A stretch of 64,000 bases of DNA from assembly GCA_021292105.1 (NCBI GenBank), contig CM037875.1, positions 58,143,908 through 58,207,907 of the forward strand, in the 5' to 3' direction. The position numbers and the translations under genes are program-made. Origin of the DNA: Anadara kagoshimensis. Taxonomy: Eukaryota > Mollusca > Bivalvia > Arcoida > Arcidae. Below, piece by piece: positions 25,001 through 34,423 of this stretch (the first letter of the stretch is position 1; every line of letters begins with the position of its first letter). The notes under the pieces were generated by a model. The model was not told the DNA's origin. It was given only the letters and a program-made list of their open reading frames with translations, and made no database searches.

Positions 25001-28000
25001 CCTTGATTTATTGCCACCATTTGTTTAGTCAAATTTTAGCATTATGAAGGGGTTTGGTGATAAATCAGGGGAAACTTATTAAGAAAAATATAGACGCTCC
25101 AAAACACTATGGTGATAAGGAAGGTGGCAAAGTTATTGAGGGACATTATGATGAAGTTTTACATTACTTGTATGCCATAGAAACAAAATCTTTATCTACA
25201 GTGGCAATATAAATGTTTTATGAGAATCTGGCAAATCTGTAAATTATATGTTTGTGTATTTAATATTAAAGCAGACTTACATTTGAGAATCTGTCATCAG
25301 TAGATATGAAAGACAATAATATGAACTGCTGGAAGATCTAAACAGAGTCAAGTTGTTGCTTAGTAACCAAGCTTTTGGAAGTGTAATGTAAATGTATTTT
25401 GTATTGGTAACCAAATCTTATAGAAACTTATAGAACTTATGCCACCATTGCATAATATTTCAACCAAAAAGTACCTCTATATAAAAACCATCTATAAAGT
25501 CTGTATTTCTTAGGTCCCCCAGGTGGTCTTTATATACAGGTTTTACTGTACATGTAATTTATATTATTTGAATATTCCAGGCAGGAGTCGCTTATAAGTT
25601 TGACATGGTTGAAAGTTTTGCCTTTGGTTCACTGATATCTGCCGTAGATCCGGTGGCTACGTTAGCTATATTCCATGCCATGGACGTAGACCAGACATTA
25701 TACATGATGGTGTTTGGTGAAAGTATTCTTAATGATGCTGTAGCTATTGTATTGACCACGTAAGTGATTGTATTATTGTAATGATCTGGGGTGTTAAAAT
25801 TGAAGGAAATGATTCATGAATGTTGATTATGTTTGTAAACAAAGTGTAGCAGATCTCTACAATACTAATCTGAAAACCAAGTTTTCCATGGAATTTCCTG
25901 AGTTGCCAATTTGGTAACTTTTGATTATTGAAACCTAAAAAGGAGAAAGTACAAAATGTACGTCTTTTTTGAAAATTTATATCACTCATTGTTTAATATA
26001 TTTATTTTCTCAAATACTTTACAATTTATTTCTATTGCTTGCCCTAGACTGTTAACCCATCTTTTTGTTTTAAACAATCATGTACAAGTAAACAATTTAT
26101 ATAAATTTAAAATTAAATTGTGAGCTTGAAAATGTCTTTGAAATTAATATCATAAAAAATAACAAAATTAGGAATTCAAAGTTGCCAGGTTTAGGTTCAG
26201 GGACATCTTAGTTAAGAAATGATTGTGAAACTGGGACCTGGACTTGCTAATGCTTGTTCTTGACCAAAATTATTAGACATACTTTTGAGATTTCTTTATT
26301 TCACATGAAGGGCGGTGATGGATTTTATTACTATAATTGTAGGACTGTGTTAGAGTACCACAATCCAGCTACAGTAGTAGCCAGCGGAACCGCAGCGTTT
26401 TTCAGATTTGTTGGGCGGTTTTGTCTGGTATTTTTCGCATCAGCTATCATCGGAGTAGTGTGTGGTCTTCTTAGTGCTGTTGTATCCTTACTTATGTATA
26501 GTCTTTATCTACTTAGATTGATGATTGAATGGGGTTTCATGTCCCATCAGGTATATTTCACTTATATTGAGATGTCACCATCTATAATGAAGTGCCAGAA
26601 ATTTTTCCCTTTTCAGTGCATTCAGGGTTCTTTAGTGTGCCGCCCCATCTTCAGTGACACAGGGCATTGGTTTTTAATGTCTCTTCTAAATGACCCAGTG
26701 ACTTTCATGTCTAAATGCAGAGTGCTTGGCAAAAGAACAGTCCCTACCTATTTTCAAGTCTTGGCAAAACTGTGTACGGGGTTCAAACCCACAACCTCCT
26801 ACATACATAGAGAGTATCTACTTGAAGGTTTGGTTCTATAACTCCTGTTTATCAGTATAATACTCTTGTCTCGTCCCTGCAATTAGAGGATTTTATTTCT
26901 GTTGGTACAGTTTGTTTTCTTTAACAATGATCAGTTATTAAAGTTTATAGATCTCAGAAAACAGCCATCATTAGAATTTGGAATGATGTTGATATTTTCA
27001 TATATACCATACGGTTTGGCAGAGGGAATACATCTGTCAGGTTAGTATGAACAATTGGTGTCTGATTGTCAGTTCCAGTATTATTCAATTAGGTTACCCA
27101 GTGTATCATGTGATCAATACCCCTTAACATTTGTGCTGAATGCATTGGAAAATGTTTACATTGCGAAATTCCAGGAATAACAAGGATTTTACAGGAAAAT
27201 TGTGAACTGATATTCAATGGAAATAGTTGTTCTACACAAACATTAGGAGGTATCACATGGCAAACCCAAATTAGAAAACTTTTGTCATTTCACTAAACTA
27301 GACGACTTTGACATGATATTAATTTTACAAAAAAAAAAACCCAACATATTTTGTTTGTCGAAATAGTTGTTCTACACAAACATTAGGAGGTATCACATGG
27401 CAAACCCAAATTAGAAAACTTTGTCATTTCACTAAACTAGACTTTGACATGATATTAATTTTACCAAAAAACCAACATATTTTGTTTGTCACTTGTTAAA
27501 GGTCAGTTTTCTCTTAGTACTCCATTTCATTCCCCATTGATTGGCAGCCTCGATAAAAGTAAAACACCATTTCCGGTACATATACTTCACTCCCTATTCC
27601 ATTATTATTCTTTTATATCTGCCACCTATCTTATTGATATTACACAATTGACGTTTCGCCAGTCAAGTCTTTTATATTCTGACACTGCCGCCATCACGGT
27701 ACCAAAGCAGTGTCACGGCAACTAATGATGTACATGTCAGTGACATCATTAAATGCCACAATTCAGGTTGAGTTTTCATTCTTTTTGTGTGTAATTCGAG
27801 CATTCCAGGCCTTTGTCAGAACATTGTGGGCGTGTCTGGCGATCCATCAATTACATGTATTATTATACAACGCATTGTACTTATGTGATAGTAACAAGTT
27901 TATTGTTTTATTTTCAGGAATTATGGCCATTTTATTTTGTGGTGTAGTGATGTCCCATTATACTCATTTAAATTTATCACCAGTAGCCCAGATCTCTACT

Positions 28001-30219
28001 CAGCTAACATTCCGTACTATTGCATTTATGGCAGGTAGGTTTAGCTCAATTCAAAATTGTTTATTTCATTATGTTTTGGTTTGTAATTATTTGCACAATG
28101 ACAAATGATAATCAAATATAAACATACCAATCAATTCATGTCAAAATAGTGTGATATATTCCATCCCACAGTATGGAGTGCCATTATACATGATGGGGAT
28201 TGTTTGGAAGTTCACATAAGATTAATTTTATAATTATTGAATTCAGTTTTATTTAATAAAAAAAATTGTCAACCCTAAAAAAAGTTACATGTATATATGT
28301 ATTTCAGGCTTAATTAAGGGTTTAGTTTTGTCTTGCTGATAAACTAATGTATGATATTCAACTTAGATGAAATGAATCAGTAGTTTTATTGTGTATACAT
28401 GTATTTTCAATCATATGGGTAACTGGATTCTGTCATACACATAAAGGTGCAATTTGATTTTAAACACATTGTATTTTTCCATACAATTGATTAACACTTT
28501 TTTAATGCAAAAGATCAAATCTGGTGTGAAGATTAAGACCAAAACTACTTAACACATTTTCTGTTTAGAGAAACGTGTATGCTAAAGGTTATACAGATTT
28601 CTGGCAGATTACACGACTGATTTTTCTCTGAACTATGCGAGAAATTTCTTTGATGGGTGACAATTGTAATTATTATTATGATTGATAACGGATGGTATTT
28701 ATCCCTTTTAATGATCATTGTTATTATGTTTCAGAAACCTGTGTTTTTGCCTACCTTGGTCTAGCAATGTTTAGTTTTAATTTAAATGTTAAACCAGCTT
28801 TTACCATATGGAGTATAGTAAGTCATATTACATGTATTTATTACTGTCAGATTCACAGACAATTTACATAAAATAGCATATAGCTATATAACGTATTGCA
28901 CACAATGTATATATAGACTGGTTCTGTTTTATCACCTCACAATAATAGTTGAGCAAAAGGCATGTTTAACTTCCACTTTCCAATACTCTTGTGTGAATTC
29001 TTTGTATCGTTATTGAATGGCAGTGAAAAATACTATTTTGTCTTTGGTCATCTTAATAATCCAAATGATTTATGAGTTATTTCCCTTAGATTTGGACTTG
29101 CACACTGACTGGATTATAAATGCCAAATAAATATTTCATTTTGGTAATCGACACACATGTTTAAATTAATGTTATCATTCATACCCTGTTCAAAACAATA
29201 TAATACATTTACACTAGTTTATAAACAGTAATGCATGTCGCCAACTGCTAGTTTGAGAATTTATTTAGACCATCTCTTTAGATTGTCTTTAGGATGTAAT
29301 CTTGAATTTGGTGAACAACCTTGCAATATGGACTGCGAGGACAGTTTGTGTTTGTTTGGACAGTCACCATTGAATGGTATGTTCACCATTGTCACCACAC
29401 ACACACAGACACTGTTGAACTGTATCACTGGTTACTTGTATATTTTCAGGCATTAATTCTAGTTGGTAGAGCTGTCAATATATTTCCATTATCAGCAATA
29501 GTTAATTACTTCAGAGAACACAAAATAACAAGAAAAATGCAATTTATAATGTGGTTTAGTGGTAAGTTGTTATTTAGTTTGTATTTATTTACACATTATT
29601 TGTTTTATCTGTTTTTATCCTTCATGCAGCTAATTATTGTAAATGTATTTATGTGGTGTACTAATTGTTGCTTATTACGTGGCTCTTTGTTATGCGTGAA
29701 AATTAATACCAAGTGCAAAATTATATTATGCTTATTGTGTTATAGTGCATATTTAAAAAACATGAAAATTTAACTACGCAGATCTATATGTGTAAATTTC
29801 ATATACTTGTAAAATAAATATACACAAAATTATATACTTTTACAGTATCTTATTCATTTGGTTCATTTTGCCGTTTTATGGTGTATCAAGACATTATTTT
29901 AGTTTTTTTCCTTTTTCTAATATTTCTTATTTCATGTGCTGCTTTGTGTTGTGTGTATATTGTGTATAAGGACATTGTTTTCTTACTTATTACAGTAAAA
30001 TTTTGATAACTTTGAAGTGCATATGACTTTTTTAACCTTGAGTATCTAGAAATTTATGTATTCAAATTCAAGACAACACCTAAAAATCTGTTGAAACATA
30101 AGAATGACTTTAATTTATCTTTAGTATTTGAGAAAAAAATGTATATATAGAGTTGTTCTGGAAACATTTTACATTCAATGGAATTTTAATTTTATATTCA
30201 TGCGCTCCTCTCTCTCTCT

Positions 30220-30255
<36 letters not shown>

Positions 30256-33200
30256 GTTTCTCTCTTTCTCTCTCTTTCACACAATATTATGTGAAAAAAA
30301 TTTCTCCAGGAAACTAAAATTCCGTATTAACTGTTTTTTCCAGGTTTACGAGGAGCTATAGCATTTGCACTAAGTCTACAGCTGGAGTTTAAACATGAAG
30401 AACGACAGATCTTAGTCACCAGTACTCTTATAGTAGTATTATTTACAGTACTTATATTAGGAGGGGCTACCATGCCCTTAATGAAAGTAAGTACTCAAAA
30501 AAGAATTAATTATATAAAAAATATTATTGAATCTGTCTAAATCGAACACATTCTAGACTGAATTTTTCCTTTTCACAGTTTTCACAGGTTCTGCTGTAAA
30601 ATTTCTATGTTCCTGTTGCTCAGATAAATTCATAATACGAGTGTAATGCATTTTCACCATAAACACATAGCCAAGTGGTTAATCGTTAAAGTCGCTGACC
30701 CTTGAGTCAAGGGTCATGGGATCAAGCCCTAGTTTGGTTGAATTATATTTCAATCAGTAAAACATTTGATTTCACATTAAATTTTGTCCATTCCACACAT
30801 CTGCCAATTTAATGAACACTGACATAAATTCTGGGGGTTAACTTTGAAATGGACTTACTTTTTTAGCTCACCTGAGCCAAAGCTATTGCAATCTATCACC
30901 GTCCGTCGTCCGTCGTGCGTCGTGCGTCGTCCGTCGTGTATAAACTTTACATTTTAATCTTCTCCTCCAAAACTACTGGGCCATATTTGATGAAACTTGG
31001 TGACTATCATGCCTAGGTAACAGCCTTTCAAAATTGTGTTCGGGGTTTGGCCACGCCCAACAAGATGGCCGCTGTTACTAAAAATAGCAAAAAGACAAAA
31101 AAATCTTCTTCTCTGAAACCAAAAGGTGCAGGCAAATTTTAATTAGATATTTGGATTCAGCATACCTGGGAACATTAAAATTGTGTTTTTCATGAAAATT
31201 AGACGAAAAATAGGTTACGCGTTTTTTGCTTAAAGTTACGTAATTTTTAAAATGAGACATTTATTGTTATAACTTCATAATGGCTAAAGATAATTGTATG
31301 GAGTTTTCACTGTTGATCTTGTCTTGCAATTTTCTTCCAATTGATGTCAAGGTCGAAGGTCAAGGTCATGTCCCAGTTTTTGACCTTTGATAAAAAATGC
31401 GATTTTTTTAACATTTCTTCTAATAATGGCATAGGATTTTCAGTTATTTGTAGGTATTGACATGACGATCATTTTGATACATAGATCAGGGTCATGGGTT
31501 CAAAGGTCAAGGTCACAGATGTCCAAGAATACCAAAATAGTTAATTATCTGCAAAACTATGAATTTTTTGTATAGGCATGTATATCAAAATATTGTAGGT
31601 AATGGCACGATGGTCATTTTGATATATGAATGAAGGTCATAGGTTCAAAGGTCAAGGTCACAGATGTAAACAAGTACTGAAATGGTTAATTATCTCAAAA
31701 ACTATAAACTTTTTGTATAGGCATGTATATTAGAATATTGTAGGTATTGGCCTAACGATCATTTTGATATATGAATGAAGGTCATAGGTTCAAAGGTCAA
31801 GGTCATAGACACAAACAAATATTTAAATGGTTAATTATCTCAAAAACTATAAACTTTTTGTATAGGCATGCATATAGGAATATTGTAGGTATTGGCCTAA
31901 CGATCATTTTGATATATGAATGAAGGTCATAGGTTCAAAGGTCAAGGTCATAGAATTAAACGAATATTTTAATGGTTAATTATCTCAAAAACTATAACTT
32001 TTTTGTATAGGCATGTATATTGGAATATTGTAGATATTGGCCTAACGATTTTTTTGATATATGAATGAAGGTCATAGGTTCAAAGGTCAAGGTCATAGAT
32101 GCAAACTAATACTTAAATAGTTAATTATCTCAGAAACTATAAATTTTTTGTATAGGCATGTATATTAGAATATTGTAGGTATTGGCCTAATGATCATTTT
32201 GATATATGAATGAAGGTCATAGGTTCAAAGGTCAAGGTCATAGATGCAAATGAATACTTAAATGGTTAATTATCTTAAAAACTATAAACTCTTTGTATAG
32301 GCATGTATATTGGAATATTGTAGGTATTGGCCTAATGCACATTTTAATATACAGATGATTTAGCTGTTTATAAATAATATATTGTAGCTAGACTTTAAAT
32401 ATGTTATATATAGCATACTTATATGATATTTATTATAATTCATTTGCAAAAATACTTGCATATTATTGGCCCTTACTGCTGAAAATTTTGATATTCTCTT
32501 TTATTAATGTCATTGACCATTGAACCTCTGCATAAGATATGTACTCTTCCTCAGGTGAGCGTTAAGGCCCATGGGCCTCTTGTTTTGTATTTGTTGTCAG
32601 GTTACTGAAAATCAGATAAATGGACTGATGAGCCATTAGGCCTGGGAGTGACTTTAACTAAAATATTCTGTTACATTACTGGGGTCATTATCTTTTGTAG
32701 CTTTTAAAAGCAGAAGTAAAGAAAAAGAAGAAAAGATCAGATCGTGAAGTGTCACTGAGTAAGACTAAAGAAATGGTGAGTCATGGAGCACGATAATCAT
32801 TACCCTTTCTTTGTAAAGATCAGTAAAGGTCAAATATAAATGCTTAATTATCTTTTCTCTTTTGAAATACTTTTTGATGACATCTTTACTGTTTTTACCT
32901 ATTTATATATACATTTACTGTAAATTGTAATACTTGCTTTTCTATATTCATGTGATGTAGACATATTGATGTAGACTTATTCAGTAACAAAATCAAACTC
33001 TGAAATGTCATTCTGGAAAATGTACACAAATTGATCAAATGCAGCACAGGGTTGGAGATTTAGGATGCCAATGTTTTTGTCCAGCAACATCCTAAACGAT
33101 AAGTTTGTGTACCTTGCTGCAGGTCTCCTAGGTTTGAATCTCACATGAGCAGATCCTAGTGGGAGAAAGTTTGTAAATTTGCTTGCTGAAGGTTGGTGGT

Positions 33201-34423
33201 TTTCTCTGGGTACTCCAGTTTTCTCTACCATCCCAGAATCGACTGCCTCAATATAAGTGAAACTTACTGAAAGACTCTTCACTGGGCATCAAACACTATT
33301 TATTACACTTCCAAATTATCCATTCTAGATTTATGTGTTTGGTGAAACTGTAGATTCAGAGCACCTGTCAGAGTTATCCATTATAGATGAACATGTGTGT
33401 ATAATGTGTTTATATTTCAGGGTGAGACTGTAGATTCAGAGCACCTGTCAGAATTAACTGAAGAAGAATATGAAATCAATTTTATAAAACCACATCTTAA
33501 AGGATTCTTAAGGTTTGATGCCAAATATCTGATACCATTCCTTACACGGAGATTTACACAACAGGTGAGTAGGATTATACTTATACAGTCCAACCTGCCT
33601 TGAAGGCAACCTCTACATAAAAGCCACTTGCTTATAAAGGCCAGTAAAATTGCATTCCAAGTGTTCTGTATTCATATTATTTGAACCTGTATGAAAAGGC
33701 CACCTGCCCATAAAGTTTCTGGTTCCCTTGGGTGGTCTTTATAGACAGGTTTGACTGTGTAGCTGATATTTGTGTTTGATGTTGATAACCTTAGTTGCAA
33801 GCCAACAGAAAGAAAGAAGATTAGTTTTAGTTTAGTTAGGAATGGAATGAATTAGTGCCCTTAATACTCAACAAGAACTTGTACTAATTGAATGTTGAAC
33901 TGTCAAGCATATTCTATTGTTGATATAGCAAGTGAAAATCCTCATTTGTATTTATTCATGCTGGTGAACTTAAATAGCTGTATACTAGTATTGTGTGGTT
34001 TAGTTTAGATTTTCATAAAGTAATATGACCTGACTTCATACCCTACATGTTTGCTGTAATTATTGGGTAAGGAAAGATCAGGGAATTTTTAATCAAGTCA
34101 AGCGTAGGAACTATGAAAATTGAATTATTTTTCAAATTTGTAGAATATATTCACAACCCTGAAGCAGAAATGTTTTAAGTACCGGTAATTGTCAAGTTTT
34201 TGTTAAAGTTTTTAATGGGAGATGTGTAATATGATGTTGTTATGACAACTGCTAATTACATTTATTACTTTGATTATAGGAAGTAAAAGAAGGTAGAACA
34301 CAGATGGACCGACTTACTAACCAATGGTATAAAGAGGTTAGAGCAGCACCATCAGAGTCTGATTCTGACGAGGATGAAGTGGAGACGAGTTTGATAAATC
34401 ACAGCGGGATAACACATCATTAG
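15919..34423 (+). CDS. SLC9A8: Sodium/hydrogen exchanger 8 (SLC9A8/NHE8), 16 coding exons
   Basis: An electroneutral Na+(K+)/H+ antiporter. Vertebrate NHE8 works in Golgi, endosomal and apical membranes. The 16 coding exons join to 1893 nt (630 aa), and all splice phases agree. The N-terminus has a hydrophobic signal-like segment (about residues 8-24), then a Thr-rich lumenal stretch with N-glycosylation sequons (NKT, NVS; 62-68). The exchanger core begins at [12 protein letters not shown] (95-106), nearly identical to the vertebrate start of TM1. Core motifs are FESGY (exon 5), AVDPVAT (238-244), FGESILNDA with the ion-site N268/D269, [21 protein letters not shown] and [14 protein letters not shown] (about 461-474). 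The C-terminal tail keeps [17 protein letters not shown] (537-553) and ends in an acidic SESDSDEDE stretch, as in NHE8 rather than NHE1-5. The length exceeds the roughly 581 aa of human NHE8 mainly at the N-terminus. The ATG at 15919 opens the frame directly upstream of a signal peptide. Confidence 0.95.
16345..16643. mobile_element. TTAA-flanked (piggyBac-type) MITE
   Basis: Perfect 12-bp TIRs, CCCTCTTGCTGC and its inverse, are bounded on both sides by TTAA (16341-16344 and 16644-16647). This is the hallmark of piggyBac-mobilised elements, whose ends usually begin CCY. There is no coding capacity in about 300 bp. It lies in SLC9A8 intron 1 and contains three TGACGTCA octamers. Confidence 0.88.
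16519..16571. promoter_or_regulatory. Three CRE-like TGACGTCA octamers
   Basis: Perfect palindromic CREB/ATF consensus sites at 16519-16526, 16545-16552 and 16564-16571, all inside the TTAA-flanked MITE in intron 1. The sites are seen directly; any regulatory role is inference. Confidence 0.4.
17750..19056. mobile_element. 1.3-kb TTAA-flanked non-autonomous element
   Basis: Perfect 19-bp TIRs, GGCCAAGTGGTACAAATGG at 17750-17768 and the inverse at 19038-19056, are bounded by TTAA (17746-17749 and 19057-19060). The interior is AT-rich with no transposase-like frame. The TTAA target suggests piggyBac-type mobilisation, although the terminal GG is not the usual CCY. It lies in SLC9A8 intron 1. 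Confidence 0.85.
20624..20787 (+). CDS. SLC9A8: SLC9A8 coding exon 2
   Basis: Residues 57-111: the Thr-rich segment (seven Thr), then [18 protein letters not shown], the start of TM1. The donor GTATAA is chosen after CTAG because it joins to exon 3 as [14 protein letters not shown], matching the vertebrate LLVLAICIILVHLL without a gap. The frame reads on past the donor into a repeat at 20811, and that extension is not coding. Confidence 0.9.
20811..22115 (+). mobile_element. Hairpin-ended element 1 with tandem-repeat core (Helentron-like?)
   Basis: It begins TTAGCTCACC with a near-perfect hairpin (AGCTCAC-C-TGACC / GGTCA-T-GTGAGCT). A GT/CG-rich simple stretch follows, then about four and a half tandem units of about 145 bp (21361-22010) containing AACTTTTTGTATAGGCATG. 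It ends CAGGTGAGCG, a short hairpin (GGCCC AT GGGCC) and CTTTTG. The ends match elements 2 and 3. It has no coding capacity. It sits in SLC9A8 intron 2, starting only about 24 bp after the exon 2 donor. Confidence 0.8.
22181..22389. mobile_element. CTGTAAA-ended MITE, copy in intron 2
   Basis: Ends CTGTAAACATATG and CGTTTACAG are inverted and flanked by TA on both sides. The body (ATTATATTATGCTTATTGTG) is shared with a copy at about 29637-29845. The same ends mark copies at 36565-36767 and 46470-46685. Confidence 0.75.
22603..22683 (+). CDS. SLC9A8: SLC9A8 coding exon 3
   Basis: Residues 112-138: [20 protein letters not shown], aligning with the vertebrate IILVHLLIRYRLHFLPES (end of TM1 and the following loop). 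It has a GTTTCAG acceptor and a GTAACT donor. Confidence 0.93.
23334..23383 (+). CDS. SLC9A8: SLC9A8 coding exon 4
   Basis: A 50-bp exon, residues 139-155 ([17 protein letters not shown]). The acceptor is TTTTAG and the donor GTAAGT. It corresponds to the vertebrate LMGAVIKIIEFKKLANWK region. Confidence 0.92.
24316..24399 (+). CDS. SLC9A8: SLC9A8 coding exon 5
   Basis: Residues 156-183, [20 protein letters not shown] then [18 protein letters not shown](S/A)GY is a hallmark of the NHE family. The acceptor is AACAG and the donor GTAAAT. Confidence 0.96.
24660..24745 (+). mobile_element. tRNA-like SINE head fragment
   Basis: GTGGCCAAGTAGTTAAGCTG resembles a class II tRNA A-box region, with a weak B box (AATTCGAAAATC). 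It lies in SLC9A8 intron 5. A similar fragment (TAGCCAAGTGGTTAATC) lies at about 30667-30740. Confidence 0.4.
24807..24908 (+). CDS. SLC9A8: SLC9A8 coding exon 6
   Basis: Residues 184-217: [20 protein letters not shown] followed by a glycine-rich membrane segment ending LLGQ. It is very close to vertebrate NHE8 [10 protein letters not shown]. The acceptor is TTTCAG and the donor GTCAGA (slightly weak). Confidence 0.95.
25581..25759 (+). CDS. SLC9A8: SLC9A8 coding exon 7 (ion-site exon)
   Basis: Residues 218-276: [19 protein letters not shown], then [16 protein letters not shown] with the conserved N268-D269 of the cation site. The acceptor is ATTCCAG and the donor GTAAGT. Confidence 0.97.
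26343..26481 (+). CDS. SLC9A8: SLC9A8 coding exon 8
   Basis: Residues 277-323, from [20 protein letters not shown] to VVCGLLSAV. The donor at 26482 (GTATCC) is weak but gives [15 protein letters not shown] with exon 9, exactly as long as vertebrate GLISALVLKHIDLRK. The open frame that continues beyond 26481 runs into a SINE and is not coding. Confidence 0.85.
26533..26815 (-). mobile_element. Degraded SINE, family A, in intron 8
   Basis: It carries the family tail TATTTCACTTATATTGAGAT, then CTTTCATGTCTAAATGCAGA and GTGCTTGGCAAAAGAACAGT in the order expected for a minus-strand copy. The tRNA head is largely lost. It begins about 50 bp after the exon 8 donor. Confidence 0.7.
26935..27040 (+). 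CDS. SLC9A8: SLC9A8 coding exon 9
   Basis: Residues 324-358: [20 protein letters not shown], then [13 protein letters not shown]. The acceptor used here is ATGATCAG. A stronger-looking in-frame acceptor at 26909-26910 would add eight residues (FVFFNNDQ). The donor is GTTAGT. Confidence 0.88.
27221..27490. repeat. 140-bp tandem duplication in intron 9
   Basis: Two nearly identical copies (27221-27360 and 27361-27490) start AAATAGTTGTTCTACACAAA and differ by a few short deletions. The first copy is part of a dispersed repeat (about 27108-27330) also found at 49510-49720. The near identity suggests a recent duplication. Confidence 0.9.
27918..28034 (+). CDS. SLC9A8: SLC9A8 coding exon 10
   Basis: Residues 359-397: [20 protein letters not shown], then [18 protein letters not shown]. 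The acceptor is TTTTCAG and the donor GTAGGT. It is one of the most conserved NHE8 segments. Confidence 0.96.
28735..28817 (+). CDS. SLC9A8: SLC9A8 coding exon 11
   Basis: Residues 398-425: [20 protein letters not shown] and then PAFTIWSI. The first codon is split with exon 10 (G|AA). The donor is GTAAGT. Confidence 0.95.
29450..29561 (+). CDS. SLC9A8: SLC9A8 coding exon 12
   Basis: Residues 426-462: [20 protein letters not shown], then [17 protein letters not shown]. The acceptor is TTTTCAG and the donor GTAAGT. Confidence 0.96.
29637..29845. mobile_element. CTGTAAA-ended MITE, copy in intron 12
   Basis: It shares ATTATATTATGCTTATTGTG and the following AGTGCATATTTAAAAA with the copy at 22181-22389, in the same order and spacing. 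The right end TTTACAG is followed by TA; the left end has decayed (TTGTAAATG). Confidence 0.7.
30206..30280. repeat. (TC)n-rich microsatellite
   Basis: A CT-dominated tract with a few interruptions, in intron 12 about 65 bp before exon 13. Confidence 0.9.
30344..30486 (+). CDS. SLC9A8: SLC9A8 coding exon 13
   Basis: Residues 463-510: [20 protein letters not shown], then a hydrophobic helix ending [11 protein letters not shown]. The acceptor is TTTTTTCCAG and the donor GTAAGT. GLRGA is the family signature. Confidence 0.97.
30863..32582 (+). mobile_element. Hairpin-ended element 2 with tandem-repeat core
   Basis: It starts TTAGCTCACCTGAGCC (the 5' hairpin is partly lost), followed by a CGTC-type simple stretch at 30896-30940. 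Then come about seven tandem units of about 146 bp (31400-32340) sharing AACTTTTTGTATAGGCATG with element 1. It ends CAGGTGAGCG, then the perfect palindrome AGGCCCATGGGCCT and CTTG. It lies in SLC9A8 intron 13, ending 118 bp before exon 14. Same family as element 1. Confidence 0.82.
32701..32775 (+). CDS. SLC9A8: SLC9A8 coding exon 14
   Basis: Residues 511-535: [20 protein letters not shown], then KTKEM, a basic cytoplasmic segment. The acceptor is TTTTGTAG and the donor GTGAGT. The phase is 0 at both ends. Confidence 0.93.
33081..33295 (+). mobile_element. Degraded SINE, family B, in intron 14
   Basis: It has a B box-like AGGTTTGAATCTC, the body ATTTGCTTGCTGAAGGTTGG and the shared tail CCTCAATATAAGTGAA, in the same order as the copy at 3321-3516. 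Confidence 0.65.
33341..33378 (+). pseudogene. Partial decayed copy of SLC9A8 exon 15 start
   Basis: The first about 32 bases of exon 15 (encoding [12 protein letters not shown]) recur here 80 bp upstream of the true exon with only a few changes (GGTGAAACTGTAGATTCAGA). There is no AG acceptor before it and the similarity then stops, so it is not a functional exon. It looks like a small tandem duplication or a gene-conversion scar. Confidence 0.8.
33421..33564 (+). CDS. SLC9A8: SLC9A8 coding exon 15
   Basis: Residues 536-583: [20 protein letters not shown], then [20 protein letters not shown]; diagnostic of the NHE8 cytoplasmic tail. The acceptor is TATTTCAG and the donor GTGAGT. Confidence 0.97.
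33586..33757. mobile_element. CAGT...ACTG MITE in intron 15
   Basis: The ends CAGTCCAACCTG and CAGGTTTGACTG are inverted, with TA before the left end. The body (TATAAAGGCCA, GGTGGTCTTTATA) recurs at about 25440-25549 and 54504-54680, and similar ends bound 56948-57122. Confidence 0.6.
34280..34423 (+). CDS. SLC9A8: SLC9A8 coding exon 16 and stop
   Basis: Residues 584-630: [20 protein letters not shown], then an acidic [11 protein letters not shown] tail ending ITHH and TAG. The acceptor is GATTATAG. It matches the vertebrate C-terminus RIQMKTLTNKWYEEVRQGPS in layout. Confidence 0.95.
   Translation, partial: EVKEGRTQMDRLTNQWYKEVRAAPSESDSDEDEVETSLINHSGITHH

Noticed and set aside
26254..26841. 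195-codon open frame on the plus strand
   Set aside because: Only 26343-26481 is an SLC9A8 exon; the rest reads through intron and an antisense SINE.
29235..29773. 73- and 150-codon plus-strand frames
   Set aside because: They overlap SLC9A8 exon 12 and a MITE in other frames or read through introns.
32618..32650. Hammerhead ribozyme core (CTGATGAG with a GCC/GGC stem)
   Set aside because: The required GAAA after stem II is absent and no third stem can be formed.
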